This document shows, piece by piece, positions 46,422 to 55,469 of a stretch of 58,911 nt of DNA. The stretch's first letter is position 1, and each line of letters starts with the position of its first letter. The notes under the pieces were generated by a model. The model saw only the letters and a program-made list of their open reading frames with translations. It searched no databases and had not been told where the DNA came from. A program made the translations under genes and the position numbers. The DNA comes from Paenibacillus taihuensis (GTDB lineage Bacteria > Bacillota > Bacilli > Paenibacillales > Paenibacillaceae), in the NCBI RefSeq assembly GCF_003386535.1, contig NZ_QTTN01000043.1:1-58911 (forward strand), given 5' to 3'.

Positions 46422-47396
46422 CTATTGGATTTCATCTAAAAATTGCAAGATGCGCTGCTCGTTCGTACGGGCATCATCGGGGTGAAATATATGCGACGAT
46501 TTCTCAGACCACAGAAAGGTTTTTCCTTGAGGTGCATTCAATAGATCGAAGTAGTGGAGCACGGGGGCAGGCCATACATGTTTGTCCTCTCTGCCATGGA
46601 TAAATAGTATCGGGATATCCACCTTCGGTTCTATTCGAAAAAAGCTGAGTGTATTAATATCTTTAATCATGTTCTCGTTAAAGGAGAGAAGAAAACCTCG
46701 ATAAAGCGAATTATAGATATCCAGAATAGAGTAATCCTTGGATTTAAACATCATCTTGATTCCCCAAAAAGCAGTAGGTGAATTGCGGTCTGCTTTGTGA
46801 ATCATTGAGTTATATCTCAAAAGCAATCGTCTTAGAGCGCCCCACTCCTTTAGACCATTCCGATAGGGAGGCTCGGATATTTGTTTTAATTGCTTGAGTG
46901 TTTTCCTGTCCTTCTTCTGGTTGCTTTCCCGGAAAAGCCACTCATAGCAAAGTTTATCGTTCTCTACCCAATCGATTATTTGAGCGAACGCTATATAGGA
47001 GTAATACAATTGCGAATATCGTTGGATTAGTGAAAGACCGATCACGGTTCCCCAGGAATAACCAATCAGATGCAATTGGGGTTGATTGTATCGTTCTAGA
47101 AGATAAGCGGTTAACTCGTGAGCGTCCTCGATGTATTGTTCTAGTCGGACAGATTCTACAGGCGTTGTTTTCGAATAAGTCTTTCCGGTGGCTCTCTGAT
47201 CCCAGTAGACAAGAGTATAGTGCTTTACCAATTGCTTGGTGTTGGTAAACAGGATATAGTCCAGGTTACGCGAAGAGACCCCTGGAATTGGCATGCTCGG
47301 TCCGCCATGCAAAAACAGCAGAATAGGGCTGCCAGGCTTTTCAGTCTGAATCAGAATATATTGTGAGATACCTCCAATGGTTACCTTCTCAATCAT
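46422..47396 (-). CDS. Alpha/beta hydrolase, proline-iminopeptidase-like
   Basis: The 324-aa protein has the oxyanion-hole motif HGGPS (30-34), DQRATGKT as in DQRGxGxS of prolyl aminopeptidases, and the nucleophile elbow GYSWG with S114. The acid lies in LFIHGREDKHVWP and the base His in SEKSSHIFHPDD. There is no signal peptide, so it is cytosolic. Members cleave N-terminal proline or small esters and amides. It is a single-gene unit with its own terminator. Substrate is not predictable. Confidence 0.85.
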   Translation of the reverse strand: MIEKVTIGGISQYILIQTEKPGSPILLFLHGGPSMPIPGVSSRNLDYILFTNTKQLVKHYTLVYWDQRATGKTYSKTTPVESVRLEQYIEDAHELTAYLLERYNQPQLHLIGYSWGTVIGLSLIQRYSQLYYSYIAFAQIIDWVENDKLCYEWLFRESNQKKDRKTLKQLKQISEPPYRNGLKEWGALRRLLLRYNSMIHKADRNSPTAFWGIKMMFKSKDYSILDIYNSLYRGFLLSFNENMIKDINTLSFFRIEPKVDIPILFIHGREDKHVWPAPVLHYFDLLNAPQGKTFLWSEKSSHIFHPDDARTNEQRILQFLDEIQ

Positions 47397-47647
47397 GTCT
47401 TCCCCCCTCTGTCAAGCATCGTAAGTTCCATCAAATTCCCCTTCGAGTTTACCCCTCCCACCAATAAATCGCGATATACCATTTTGGGTAAACTTATCCA
47501 TAGCATTCCCCACTTGTCCCGTTTGTTAATCAATGCTTAATTGGTCGTAATCTTCGCTTTTCACCTTCCCACCGGTTCTCAGCAGATACTAAACGAATAA
47601 ACGGGCATATTCGCTGGTTAGTGATGGCTTCTTCGTGTCCTTTCGTC

Positions 47648-48178
47648 TTAAAGGCTCATTCGCCGCGAGCCGGCTGACGCGGTAGATACGTTACGGTACG
47701 ACAGGAACAGCCAGAATCGCCAAACGAAGGTAAAGATAACCAGTACCGCAATGTATTCTGCTAGCATCAACTCGATATCGGGTCTGTGTGCCGAAGTCAA
47801 AATTGGATGATTGTGAAAAATATAACTTCTCGCTTTGTAGCGAATATACGGGAAAGCTACCAGTATAAGTAAGAAGAGTTTATTCGATTTGAATCTGGCA
47901 GCCCCTGCGCGCACCTGCTCGAAGCGTGAGGTCAGGATGTACGGAATTGCCACTGCAAATCCAAGGCCGATTGTCCATAGAACTTGAGTCGAATCCGCAC
48001 GGCGGACCATGCATTCGACGATCCAAGGAAGCGGAGCGAACAGAAGCCAATCGCCTAGCAACAGCTTCAACCCTCTGCCGGTAAATTCTTGCCTTGTCAT
48101 ACGATATTGCTTGAGCGTCATCCAAATAATCAAAGCCCATACGCCGTATCCAATCCAATCCCATTGCTGTTGTGTCAT
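47648..48178 (-). CDS. CcdC-like multi-pass membrane protein
   Basis: The 176-aa protein has about four or five hydrophobic segments (WIGYGVWALIIWM, LLFAPLPWIVECMV, LWTIGLGFAVAIPYI, FLLILVAFPYI, LAEYIAVLVIFTFVWRFW). The final segment and the short length resemble the CcdC/YneN-like family linked in name to cytochrome c maturation, though the match is by eye. AGGAGTG precedes the start. The promoter has two TetR-type palindromes on either side of a perfect -10, so it is a repressed, induced gene. Confidence 0.55.
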   Translation of the reverse strand: MTQQQWDWIGYGVWALIIWMTLKQYRMTRQEFTGRGLKLLLGDWLLFAPLPWIVECMVRRADSTQVLWTIGLGFAVAIPYILTSRFEQVRAGAARFKSNKLFLLILVAFPYIRYKARSYIFHNHPILTSAHRPDIELMLAEYIAVLVIFTFVWRFWLFLSYRNVSTASAGSRRMSL

Positions 48179-48206
48179 GTTTTACACACTCCTATCGATT
48201 TTCAAT

Positions 48207-48256
48207 ACCGACTGTCGGTACGTTAATAATCTTAATTATACATACCGACCGTCGGT
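48207..48256 (-). promoter_or_regulatory. Promoter with two TetR-type operators
   Basis: ACCGACTGTCGGT (48207-48219) and ACCGACCGTCGGT (48244-48256) are nearly identical palindromes 37 bases apart, centre to centre. A perfect TATAAT on the minus strand (48235-48240) lies between them. The form is that of TetR/QacR-type operators. No TetR-type gene is adjacent; the one at 3 kb is far away. Confidence 0.7.
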
Positions 48257-48436
48257 TTGTATACAGTATTTCATTTCAACCTTCACTTTATCTGTGAACA
48301 TCAAATTCCCCCCCACCTAACAGCGAGAGCAGTAAATAGGCTATTTGACACTTATCTATTAACAGGAAATTCCCTTCCAATCGCTAAGAATTAATAAACT
48401 GTATGACTTGAGCATCCAATATGCCTGCACATACTC

Positions 48437-48991
48437 TCAATTCTTCTGCTTCTCCCTAAATCGCTTAACCTTTGCAATTGTTCCACAAGCCCGACCTTCA
48501 GGGCTTTTTTTCGTCATGCTGCACCATTTTTTTGTACTACTACGGGATTCATCGTAAAATGCATATTTGCAATCGGGACATATCTTGACCCTATGGAACC
48601 TCTCTTCCTTTAAGAGCCGAAGTACCAATACTAAGATCATGTCAATAATACTGTCCCAACTTTCCTCATTGACGTTTTCAGTAACACTGTCAGGACCAAA
48701 ATTCAGTTCCGGCATACCATTATGCAAAATTGCCCAACATCCAATTCTTCTAAGTTTAATCCAATGATTTAATTTATCTACACCCCCAAATTCCACTTGC
48801 CTCCTAAGATCCGAGCGAAATTTGACCACGTCTTCCAGCAAATCGTTCCTGGTTATGACCATATAATTTGCAACATACTTTTCTAGCGATGCCTGACAAG
48901 TAAATTTATCTTGGGGTACTCTTTCGTCATTGGGAATATCCCATGTATTCAAAAATGAAATCAGAGTATGAGTATTTAGCGTTTGTTCCAT
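48437..48991 (-). CDS. CGNR zinc-finger regulator (variant motif)
   Basis: The 184-aa protein has an N-terminal ABATE-like helical domain and a C-terminal treble-clef zinc finger: C138-x2-C141, the segment FYDESRSSTKKWCSM with C157, and C169. The signature CGNR reads CGTI here and is preceded by a longer loop (TKKSPEGRA). ATG 48991 follows AAGGGTGG. CGNR proteins act as transcription regulators. It is divergent from an MFS transporter with two palindromes between, so it probably controls that gene and itself. Confidence 0.75.
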   Translation of the reverse strand: MEQTLNTHTLISFLNTWDIPNDERVPQDKFTCQASLEKYVANYMVITRNDLLEDVVKFRSDLRRQVEFGGVDKLNHWIKLRRIGCWAILHNGMPELNFGPDSVTENVNEESWDSIIDMILVLVLRLLKEERFHRVKICPDCKYAFYDESRSSTKKWCSMTKKSPEGRACGTIAKVKRFREKQKN

Positions 48992-49078
48992 GTAACCACC
49001 CTTCAAAATTAGAGGTTGCAAAGTGAGTTTAGTTTATCATATATTAAATGTAACCATCAAATTATTTTGAAGGTTACA
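48991..49078. promoter_or_regulatory. Two 30-bp inverted repeats between CGNR and MFS genes
   Basis: TGTAACC-N16-GGTTGCA spans 48991-49020 and TGTAACC-N16-GGTTACA spans 49049-49078; both are exactly 30 bases long. In the second the inner arms also pair (TCAAA with TTTGA). They start 58 bases apart. They are likely operators for the CGNR protein, one at each divergent transcription start. Confidence 0.6.
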
Positions 49079-49107
49079 CCTAAGAATGGAGTGAAACTTA
49101 ATTTCCC

Positions 49108-50268
49108 ATGGTTCCAATCACCCTGTTATCTTCTTTCTTGCTCAACTTTGCCGGCTTTGCGGTGTTCTCTTTTTTCACGGTGTATCTGTCCAATGAGCTA
49201 CATTTCAGTGCTTGGGAATGCGGATCCGTCTTATCAATTCTAACTTTGTCTTCACGCGCTTTGCCTATTCTTACAGGAGCAATGGGGGATCGTTTCGGTC
49301 TCAAACGTATGATGAGTATCGGTCTTATTTTACGAGGAATCGGCTTTACTATGCTTGCATTCTTCAATACATTCACCCCCGTGTCGATAGCCGCACTTCT
49401 CATCGGAACAGGTGGAGCTTGCTATGAACCATCTGCATTGGCGCTTTTTGCTAATTCTAGCGAGGGTAGTACAAATGCAACTCGTAAGACCTTCATTCAA
49501 CTTAATCTCGCCTTGAATGCAGGTGCAATTACTGGTCCCCTACTCGGAGGAATCTTATTCACTGACGCAAAACTTCTATTCCTAATCAGCGCCAGCTTAT
49601 TCTTTTGTTTGTTTCTTCTTCAAAGAAAACTTTTGCCTGCATTGAAGCCAAATATTCAGAGTAGAGAACAAACTTTTTCATCCGGTCTAAAGTCAATTTT
49701 AAATAACAAACCATATTTATTATTTTGCCTAGCCATGGTCTTCTTCTGGTTCATGTTCACCCAGTTAACTGTAGCGTTCCCACTTCACATGTTTCATTTA
49801 ACAGGAAAACCTGATCTTGTTTTTTGGGTCGTCACGATCAATGCATCAGTAGGACTACTATTCATGTTTGCAAGCCAAAAATGGTTAGCCAAGAAAGATA
49901 TTAAAGATGCTCTCCGGTCTGGATTTCATATAATGACAATCGCAATGACACTTATCGGTTTAATCTCATCTCCATCTTGGCTCATATTCTGTTTAATATT
50001 ATTTACTATAGGAGAGACTCTTGTCCTCCCCACCTCGGATGCTGCCATATCAGAATTCTCGAAAGGTAGGCATTATGCTTCGTACTATGGCTTCTTCGAG
50101 TTATCGTTTGCAGTAGGAGCAACTCTCGGCAACTATGTTGGCACAGCGTTCTTCAGCAACGATAATAACTCAATTATTCAGTGGCTTATTTTTGGTTTAG
50201 CTGGTTTGATTGGTAGCTCATTATTGAAATTGGAAACCATTCGTTCAAAACTAGAAAGTTACCAATAA
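49108..50268 (+). CDS. Major facilitator superfamily transporter
   Basis: The 386-aa protein has 12 hydrophobic segments, the loop motif GDRFGLKR after segment two, and the GPLLGG turn around segment five. The N-terminus, SFLLNFAGFAVFSFFTVYL, looks like that of drug-exporting MFS proteins. The ribosome site (GGAGTG) is 15 bases upstream, longer than usual. Its promoter has two palindromes shared with the CGNR gene. Export of a toxic compound, with the CGNR protein as sensor, is the simplest reading. Confidence 0.85.
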   Translation: MVPITLLSSFLLNFAGFAVFSFFTVYLSNELHFSAWECGSVLSILTLSSRALPILTGAMGDRFGLKRMMSIGLILRGIGFTMLAFFNTFTPVSIAALLIGTGGACYEPSALALFANSSEGSTNATRKTFIQLNLALNAGAITGPLLGGILFTDAKLLFLISASLFFCLFLLQRKLLPALKPNIQSREQTFSSGLKSILNNKPYLLFCLAMVFFWFMFTQLTVAFPLHMFHLTGKPDLVFWVVTINASVGLLFMFASQKWLAKKDIKDALRSGFHIMTIAMTLIGLISSPSWLIFCLILFTIGETLVLPTSDAAISEFSKGRHYASYYGFFELSFAVGATLGNYVGTAFFSNDNNSIIQWLIFGLAGLIGSSLLKLETIRSKLESYQ

Positions 50269-50415
50269 TGTATTACACACTTGATCCACAAAAAAATTAA
50301 GGTCCAAAATCTTAATAAAGCGATCTACCTAAAACAATTCCGTTGAACTACATCTCACAGACATCATATATTGAGATAAGTTTACTGAAAAAGAGAAGTA
50401 TAAAGCCGTACATGC

Positions 50416-50727
50416 TTATTGGATTGGGACGAAATTAGAATGGGAATTTGGGTTGTGTATTGGTGCTTGCAACAAAGTTCCTGCAAGGTGGGTAGCGACG
50501 GTTTCGATGACATCCCTGCTATTTCGACACGTAATCGGCGGTTCACTTGTGTTGACGCTTCTCCTAGGCCGATCGTTAGCGCTACAGCTTTCAGCATGAT
50601 ATGCTTGAACGGCTTCAACCTTAAACGAAGGTTCACACGTAATACTCTTCTCGGTAACGTGATGTACGTAGGGGTTGCTTTCCAAAAACTGAATTTCATT
50701 CTGACTAAATTTTCTTCTATTTCTCAT
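50416..50727 (-). pseudogene. IS3-type OrfA (helix-turn-helix) remnant
   Basis: The first 40 residues, with QNEIQFLESNPYVHHVTEK and PSFKVEAVQAYHA, resemble the N-terminus of stand-alone HTH proteins and OrfA of IS3-type elements. After AYHA the frame is lost: the recognition helix and the linker to the leucine zipper are not recognisable in any phase. It is flanked by a hairpin at 50796-50826. Probably a dead fragment. Confidence 0.5.
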
Positions 50728-50795
50728 AACAATCTACATCCCCGTTTCAGATCTCAGCTTCTTATTAAAACACAAAAACCCGCAGGATATAGTGA

Positions 50796-50833
50796 AAACC
50801 CAACGTTTTTTAGAAACGTTGGGTTTCTCTTCA
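50796..50833. terminator. Strong hairpin, possible terminator
   Basis: AAACCCAACGTTT pairs with AAACGTTGGGTTT and is followed by CTCTTC. It lies between the IS3-type remnant and the end of the DinB gene. It may terminate the minus-strand DinB transcript. Confidence 0.65.
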
Positions 50834-50870
50834 ACTTGACAAGACTTCATTAAAGTCTTGTTCTAAATCA

Positions 50871-51347
50871 TTAATCCCATATCTTAGGGCGGTCAATTCT
50901 CATTGTTCTCATATAGTCTAACAACTGACCTGTGTGAACAGATTCGTGGTAAGCGATGCGCAATAACATATCCCCAAGTGTTCTAACATACCCTACGTCA
51001 GAACGGTCTATTTCTATATTCTCTATATCGCTTATGCTAATTGTCTTAATGTATTTTAAGAAACTCTCACGATATGGCTGTGCAAATGTAAGTTCGTTAT
51101 CTACCGTTACGAACTCCTTGTCAGAAAATGGGTTAGATAGATTTGATAATGCTTTACTGCCTCTTCCGATAAGAATTTGGTGATAAAGAAATTCAGCTTC
51201 CAATAAATGCCTAATCATTTCCGCACAAGTAAGAGCATCTTTGTCAGGTTTCCAATTCAACATTTGTTGTGGAATAGATTTCCAAACGTCAATACTCCTG
51301 CGCCTTACTTCTTCGAAATTGAAAATTATTAAATCATTCACATTCAT
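50871..51347 (-). CDS. DinB-family protein
   Basis: The 158-aa protein is a four-helix bundle with the metal triad H47 (CAEMIRHLLEAE), H134 and H138 (AYHESVHTGQLLDYM). This matches DinB/YfiT-like proteins, which are metal-dependent transferases of thiol or unknown substrates. It is not close to the DinB-like protein at 5.7 kb. It is transcribed alone. Confidence 0.85.
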   Translation of the reverse strand: MNVNDLIIFNFEEVRRRSIDVWKSIPQQMLNWKPDKDALTCAEMIRHLLEAEFLYHQILIGRGSKALSNLSNPFSDKEFVTVDNELTFAQPYRESFLKYIKTISISDIENIEIDRSDVGYVRTLGDMLLRIAYHESVHTGQLLDYMRTMRIDRPKIWD

Positions 51348-51359
51348 TGAATTATATCC

Positions 51360-51885
51360 CTCTCATTCACCAATAGGTATATTATACCGAATTAATTATA
51401 GCAGACAAACATATGCAAACCCCTTTTTATCACTAGCGTTGCAATAATAGCCTCTGAATTTCCATAATTCCCGTCGTATTTGAATTCGAACATAAAAAAA
51501 TCCTTTACAATAGATAGGAGAGGTAGATCTGTCCATTAATCCATTGAAAAGGAAATCGCTTGGGAAATTATTATACTCGATTCTCTTCATTCGGTAAAAG
51601 ACTTGCGCCTACTTGTTCAAAATCGTTCACTAATGCTGTGGCCGACTGCCAGCAAGATAGTATACGAAAAAACCGACAACCACAGCCTATCTGAAGCTGT
51701 TTTCGCTTGCACAATTGCAACGCCGCGAAGGATTGCGTCACATCGCTGATAATGTCCTGTGCGAAGAGTATTAGACTGCCCCCTAGGAACGGAACAGTAA
51801 CAGTCATGGACGTGAAAATAAAGTTAGATTGTTGCTGTGTTGTTGAGCTCTCGTACCCGCTTGCTGAATAATTACAACTATTAAA
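51360..51885. other. Intergenic stretch
   Basis: Open frames such as the 78-codon one near 51571-51807 on the minus strand lack start signals and recognisable motifs. I see no promoter, hairpin or repeat of note. Confidence 0.4.
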
Positions 51886-51887
51886 GA

Positions 51888-52292
51888 CTATTCACCCACG
51901 GCTATTGCTTCTATTTCAATCAAGAATTGATCATTTACTAGCTTACTCACTTCAACTGCCGAACTGGCAGGTGGATTCTTCGTATTAATATACATATCTC
52001 GAATGTCACGAACAACCTGTATTTGGGAAATGTCAGTTAAAAAGAAAGTTAATTTTACAACATCGTCGAAGCTTACGTTGGAAGCTTCTAACGCCACTTT
52101 AATGTTTTCGAATACCTGCCTCGTTTGCGCAGCTAAATCTCCTAGTCCTACCACTTCTCCGTTTTGGTTTATTGCAATTTGCCCAGAAACATATATCGTT
52201 CTTCCGTTTCGTACCTCCACAACATGTGTATAACCATTTGCTGGCGGCATTGGTTGTGGATTCCTAAAAATTAATTGCTCATAATCATGCAT
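51888..52292 (-). CDS. RidA/YjgF-family protein lacking the catalytic arginine
   Basis: The 134-aa protein has the Rid fold: YTHVVEVRNGRTIYVSGQIA, QTRQVFENIKVALEAS, FLTDISQI and FLIEIEAIAV. The active-site segment that in RidA reads PARSxVxV is PPASSAVEV here, so the arginine that binds the imine acid is Ser. It therefore belongs to one of the Rid subfamilies without RidA deaminase activity. The ATG at 52292 follows AAGGAG by eight bases; GTG 52301 is an alternative. Monocistronic. Confidence 0.85.
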   Translation of the reverse strand: MHDYEQLIFRNPQPMPPANGYTHVVEVRNGRTIYVSGQIAINQNGEVVGLGDLAAQTRQVFENIKVALEASNVSFDDVVKLTFFLTDISQIQVVRDIRDMYINTKNPPASSAVEVSKLVNDQFLIEIEAIAVGE

Positions 52293-52573
52293 AGAATTCA
52301 CTCCTTTTTAGTAAGAAAGGATAAACAGCCAGAGAGCTGCTAGACCATCCCTATAATTTTATGTAATCATCGTAAGTCTTCTGCCCGTTCGTATTATGAG
52401 GTCAGCCTGAGCATGAACGATAAGGACATATCAGCACACTAATTGTGAAATGTATAATACAACCAAATGAAAAAGCTACCTTTGAGGGCTGTCCGATCTT
52501 TTTTTCATTTCACTTTTAAATTCAGCTTTCAGAATTTTCATTTTATATAACGACAAGGTTCTTTGGCTTTAAG

Positions 52574-53029
52574 CTAACTTAATGACTTTGCCAGTAGCAG
52601 TACAATTCCGATCACAGGCTGAAGAAAACAGATCAGCAGCACATGCGTCCAGTTATTTCCACCGCTATGGTTGCCATTGCTCTTCATATCTTCGATATGT
52701 ATAATCCCGCAGCCGATATAGAAAACCGCATAGCCGATAATAGTTGCCGTCCAAAAAGAGTCCTGCATCCAAAAGCTCAATACTCCGAGTACACCGAAAG
52801 CCAGGTTCGCATAACCGACCTCCTTTTGAAAAAAATTGGACTTCCAGCCGATATACTGCGCTACCTTCTCGGCGTTAAAGAGATGGCCCGAGGCATAAAA
52901 CAACCCATAAAGCCCGACCTTAACGAAAAGAAAAGCGAGAAGCAATGCCTCCAAGAACGACTTGTCCCCCCATTGAAATAAGAGAAGTGCCACAATAATA
53001 ACAATCGCATTTCCGATTAAAGCCCTCAT
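52574..53029 (-). CDS. DUF6790-like four-TM membrane protein
   Basis: The 151-aa protein has four hydrophobic segments (AIVIIVALLLF, LLLAFLFVKVGLYGLFY, YANLAFGVLGVLSFWM, LLICFLQPVIGIVLLL) and the conserved-looking block SGHLFNAEKVAQYIGW, then FFQKEVGYANLAFG. It resembles small membrane proteins of the DUF6790 type. Function unknown. The family name is given from memory and is moderate. Confidence 0.65.
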   Translation of the reverse strand: MRALIGNAIVIIVALLLFQWGDKSFLEALLLAFLFVKVGLYGLFYASGHLFNAEKVAQYIGWKSNFFQKEVGYANLAFGVLGVLSFWMQDSFWTATIIGYAVFYIGCGIIHIEDMKSNGNHSGGNNWTHVLLICFLQPVIGIVLLLAKSLS

Positions 53030-53079
53030 GTTTCCATCTGCCTTTCATTTTCATATTTGTTGTGGTTTATAAATAATGC

Positions 53080-53600
53080 GTCGTTTCCTCTCGACATCCG
53101 AAGGCATGCTATCCCCTCGTTACGCCGGCTATTCGCTCCACCTACAATCGCAAGCCCAGAGATCAACTCCCTTGTCGTGGAACTTTGCAATAACGCCGGT
53201 TGTGCGATCGTCGAAGTTGCCGCTTCTCCCCTATATGCAAAGGTGTTGAACAGAGCATCATCACCTACTCGCTCGCAGCTTGTTCAGGCCGGAACGTGCC
53301 CTCAAATATCCTTGTGCCAATAATAACGATTGGCGGTAAAGATCATATCATTAAGCCAAGCCATTGCCGAAACATCATTGAATGGTGAATCATTGCAATC
53401 AAGCCGCAAACCTAACGCGCGCACGAGGATCGACGTGAATTCTGCGCGGGAAATCGGCATATCGGGGGGAAGCGGTCGTCTTCATCGCCTACTACGACCA
53501 GCCCATATCGTCAACACCAACTCTGCCGAATGCCGATTACCACCATGTCCGAAGGTAACTACATCCAAATCCGGCATGCCGGAACGGCGTTGATATGAAT
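53080..53600 (-). pseudogene. SLH-domain protein fragment
   Basis: On the minus strand one phase reads DMPISRAEFTSILVRALG and SPFNDVSAMAWLND, an SLH repeat close to that of the gene at 57.4 kb (PNTPITRAEFATSLVRALG; SPFNDVDVKDWYN). Further on another phase reads EGTFRPEQAAS, the start of the next repeat. Stops and at least one frameshift separate them. It is a broken copy of an S-layer anchored protein. Confidence 0.7.
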
Positions 53601-53601
53601 T

Positions 53602-54200
53602 TCATTTGGGTCGACAAACAGAATCTCGTTCAGTGTAACTCTGGTATGTCGAGAATTGGGTTGATATTAGTGGGCTTGCATCAAGCATATGACTAAAGCG
53701 GATGCCAAATTCTATGAATCCTCTCCCGCGTGCCGTCAAGATGAGACCATCCTGTACGACAAGCTCATCCGAGTATCGCTCTTCATCAAACAACCCCGTT
53801 TGTTTCCTTGTTTCCAAATCCATGCCGATCGTGTACATTTTGTTGTGGAAGAAGACCAGCCTTAGCCAACAAATAAGGTGAACTGGAAATCGAAGCAATC
53901 TTCAATTCAGGATTTTCAGCACATTTTCGAATAAATTCTATGATATCCTCATTGTTGTACAAGGTTTTAATATTCATACAGCCGGGTAAGAGAAGACTAG
54001 TGTAGCGAGATGGGTCAGCATTCTTTATGGTTATGTCGGGTAAATAGACAAAGTCTGATTCCCCTTTTATAGGGCAATCCCAAATCCCGATTGTTTCAAT
54101 GGAGGTTGCCCTCCTTGCTTCAACACTGAGAGTGCAACCGAAAGTTCATATTCGCTGAACAGTCGTTACAACAAGATCCCTGAATATCCCATTTTAGTAA
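53602..54200 (-). pseudogene. DJ-1/PfpI-family protein, frameshifted
   Basis: Three minus-strand phases joined in order give a DJ-1/PfpI-like protein: LFSEYELSVALSVLKQGG, then DFVYLPDITIKNADPSRYTS and LLLPGCMNIKTLYNN, and finally MYTIGMDLETRKQ and VVQDGLILTARGRGFIEFG. The nucleophile cysteine site reads KIASISSSP, so the usual Cys is Ser. At least two frameshifts disable it. It was probably a general stress protein. Confidence 0.7.
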
Positions 54201-54243
54201 GAACACCACATTATTTCATTTTAACGCCTGGGATGAAGATCAC

Positions 54244-54984
54244 CTACAAGGTTTGTCCACTATCAACAGTTATTATTTGCCCTGTCATCGCTTCTTGTTC
54301 CAAAGCACTACAGATCATGCTTGCGATATCCTCTGGAGTTGAGATCCTCTGTAGCAATAAGTTAGGAGCTAGACGGTTCATCTGTTCTTCTTTGCCAGCC
54401 CACCATCTTGTCGCAACGGCTCCTGGAACAATACAATTAACTCTGATATTTGGTGCAAGCGCACGAGCTAAAGATTTTGTAAGCCCGTGAACAGCAGCTT
54501 TGGACACTGCATAGGGCAATGATGAACCCAAACCGGTTTGACCCGCAATACTGCCTAAATTGACGATTGCACCTTGACCTGCTTCCTGCATATGTGGGGC
54601 TACGGCCCTTGCACAATGGAACATTCCTTTGACATTCACTTCAAAAAGTTCATCCCATGTTTGTCCCTCTACTGACTCCAAATCATTCATAGGAATATGC
54701 TTGGTAATGCTTGCATTATTAACTAGTAAATCTATTGTTCCATATTTCTGAACAATTGTACTAACCATATCTCTGACTTCAATATCATTGCCTACATTAG
54801 CCTTAATTGCTAAAGCTTCCCCTCCAGCCTTAGTAATCAGTTCTGCGGTTTGTTCTGCATCGCTTTGAGACCGTGAGTAATTCACAATAACAATAGCCCC
54901 TCGTTCTGCCAGCATAAGACTTGTAGCTTTTCCTATTCCTGTACCGCCACCAGTAACAAGAGCCACTTTATTTTTAAGTTCCAT
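54244..54984 (-). CDS. Short-chain dehydrogenase/reductase
   Basis: The 246-aa enzyme has the classical SDR motifs: cofactor loop TGGGTGIGKA, NNAS, the catalytic Ser in NLGSIAG, YAVSK with Tyr and Lys, and the late PGAVATRWW. The ATG at 54984 is preferred, behind GAGG. It resembles 3-oxoacyl-ACP reductases and glucose dehydrogenases; NADP preference is likely from the NYSR segment. The upstream gene is YciI-like on the same strand. Confidence 0.9.
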   Translation of the reverse strand: MELKNKVALVTGGGTGIGKATSLMLAERGAIVIVNYSRSQSDAEQTAELITKAGGEALAIKANVGNDIEVRDMVSTIVQKYGTIDLLVNNASITKHIPMNDLESVEGQTWDELFEVNVKGMFHCARAVAPHMQEAGQGAIVNLGSIAGQTGLGSSLPYAVSKAAVHGLTKSLARALAPNIRVNCIVPGAVATRWWAGKEEQMNRLAPNLLLQRISTPEDIASMICSALEQEAMTGQIITVDSGQTL

Positions 54985-55027
54985 ATCAATATTCCTCGCT
55001 TTCAACATGTGTGTACTTTCGATGCCC

Positions 55028-55330
55028 TTATTTCTCCTGCAAAAACCATTTTATCGGCTCAAATTCATGCCGATGCATCGTCGGTTCGAATGCAATTATT
55101 TCGTAAGTAGCGATTTGCTCACGATAAAATGGATCTTCGCTTATAATTACCGACAGTTGTTCTTTACTTTCCGCATGTGCCAGGATGACGCCTCCCTCAC
55201 GCGGATTCATCGGTCCAGATGCAATGAATCTGCCTGCATCGTAATACTTTCGTAGAAAAGTGCGATGTTCCTCAACAAAAGTATCAATGCGCTCAAGTTC
55301 CCCTGTATATCGAAGTAAGACAACAAACAC
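55028..55330 (-). CDS. YciI-family protein
   Basis: The 100-aa ferredoxin-like protein has the YCII pattern: FVVLLRYTGELERIDTFVEEH, the His-Asp pair region, ASGPMNPREGGVILAHA and the DPFYREQIATYEI block. The GTG start follows AAGGAGG. These proteins are often small enzymes or partners of sigma factors or dehydrogenases. It is 44 bases upstream of the SDR gene and may be co-transcribed with it. Confidence 0.85.
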   Translation of the reverse strand: MFVVLLRYTGELERIDTFVEEHRTFLRKYYDAGRFIASGPMNPREGGVILAHAESKEQLSVIISEDPFYREQIATYEIIAFEPTMHRHEFEPIKWFLQEK

Positions 55331-55469
55331 CTTTATCTCCTCCTTGAATTAGTGTTTTTATAATAATGTCACTTGCCCTTACCTAGTCGCTTCGCTTTTG
55401 AATATATGAATTGCTTAGCAGATTGCTTGCTCCTTTTTGAAGCGCAGCACAATAAGCATGAAATTTCTA

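Noticed and set aside
47880..48164. 94-codon minus-strand frame
   Set aside because: Shifted phase inside the membrane protein gene, without its own start site.
48480..48515. Hairpin with T tract inside the CGNR gene
   Set aside because: It lies within the coding sequence and reads as a terminator only on the antisense strand; the bases encode the zinc-finger loop.
51571..51807. 78-codon minus-strand frame
   Set aside because: No ribosome site and no family likeness.
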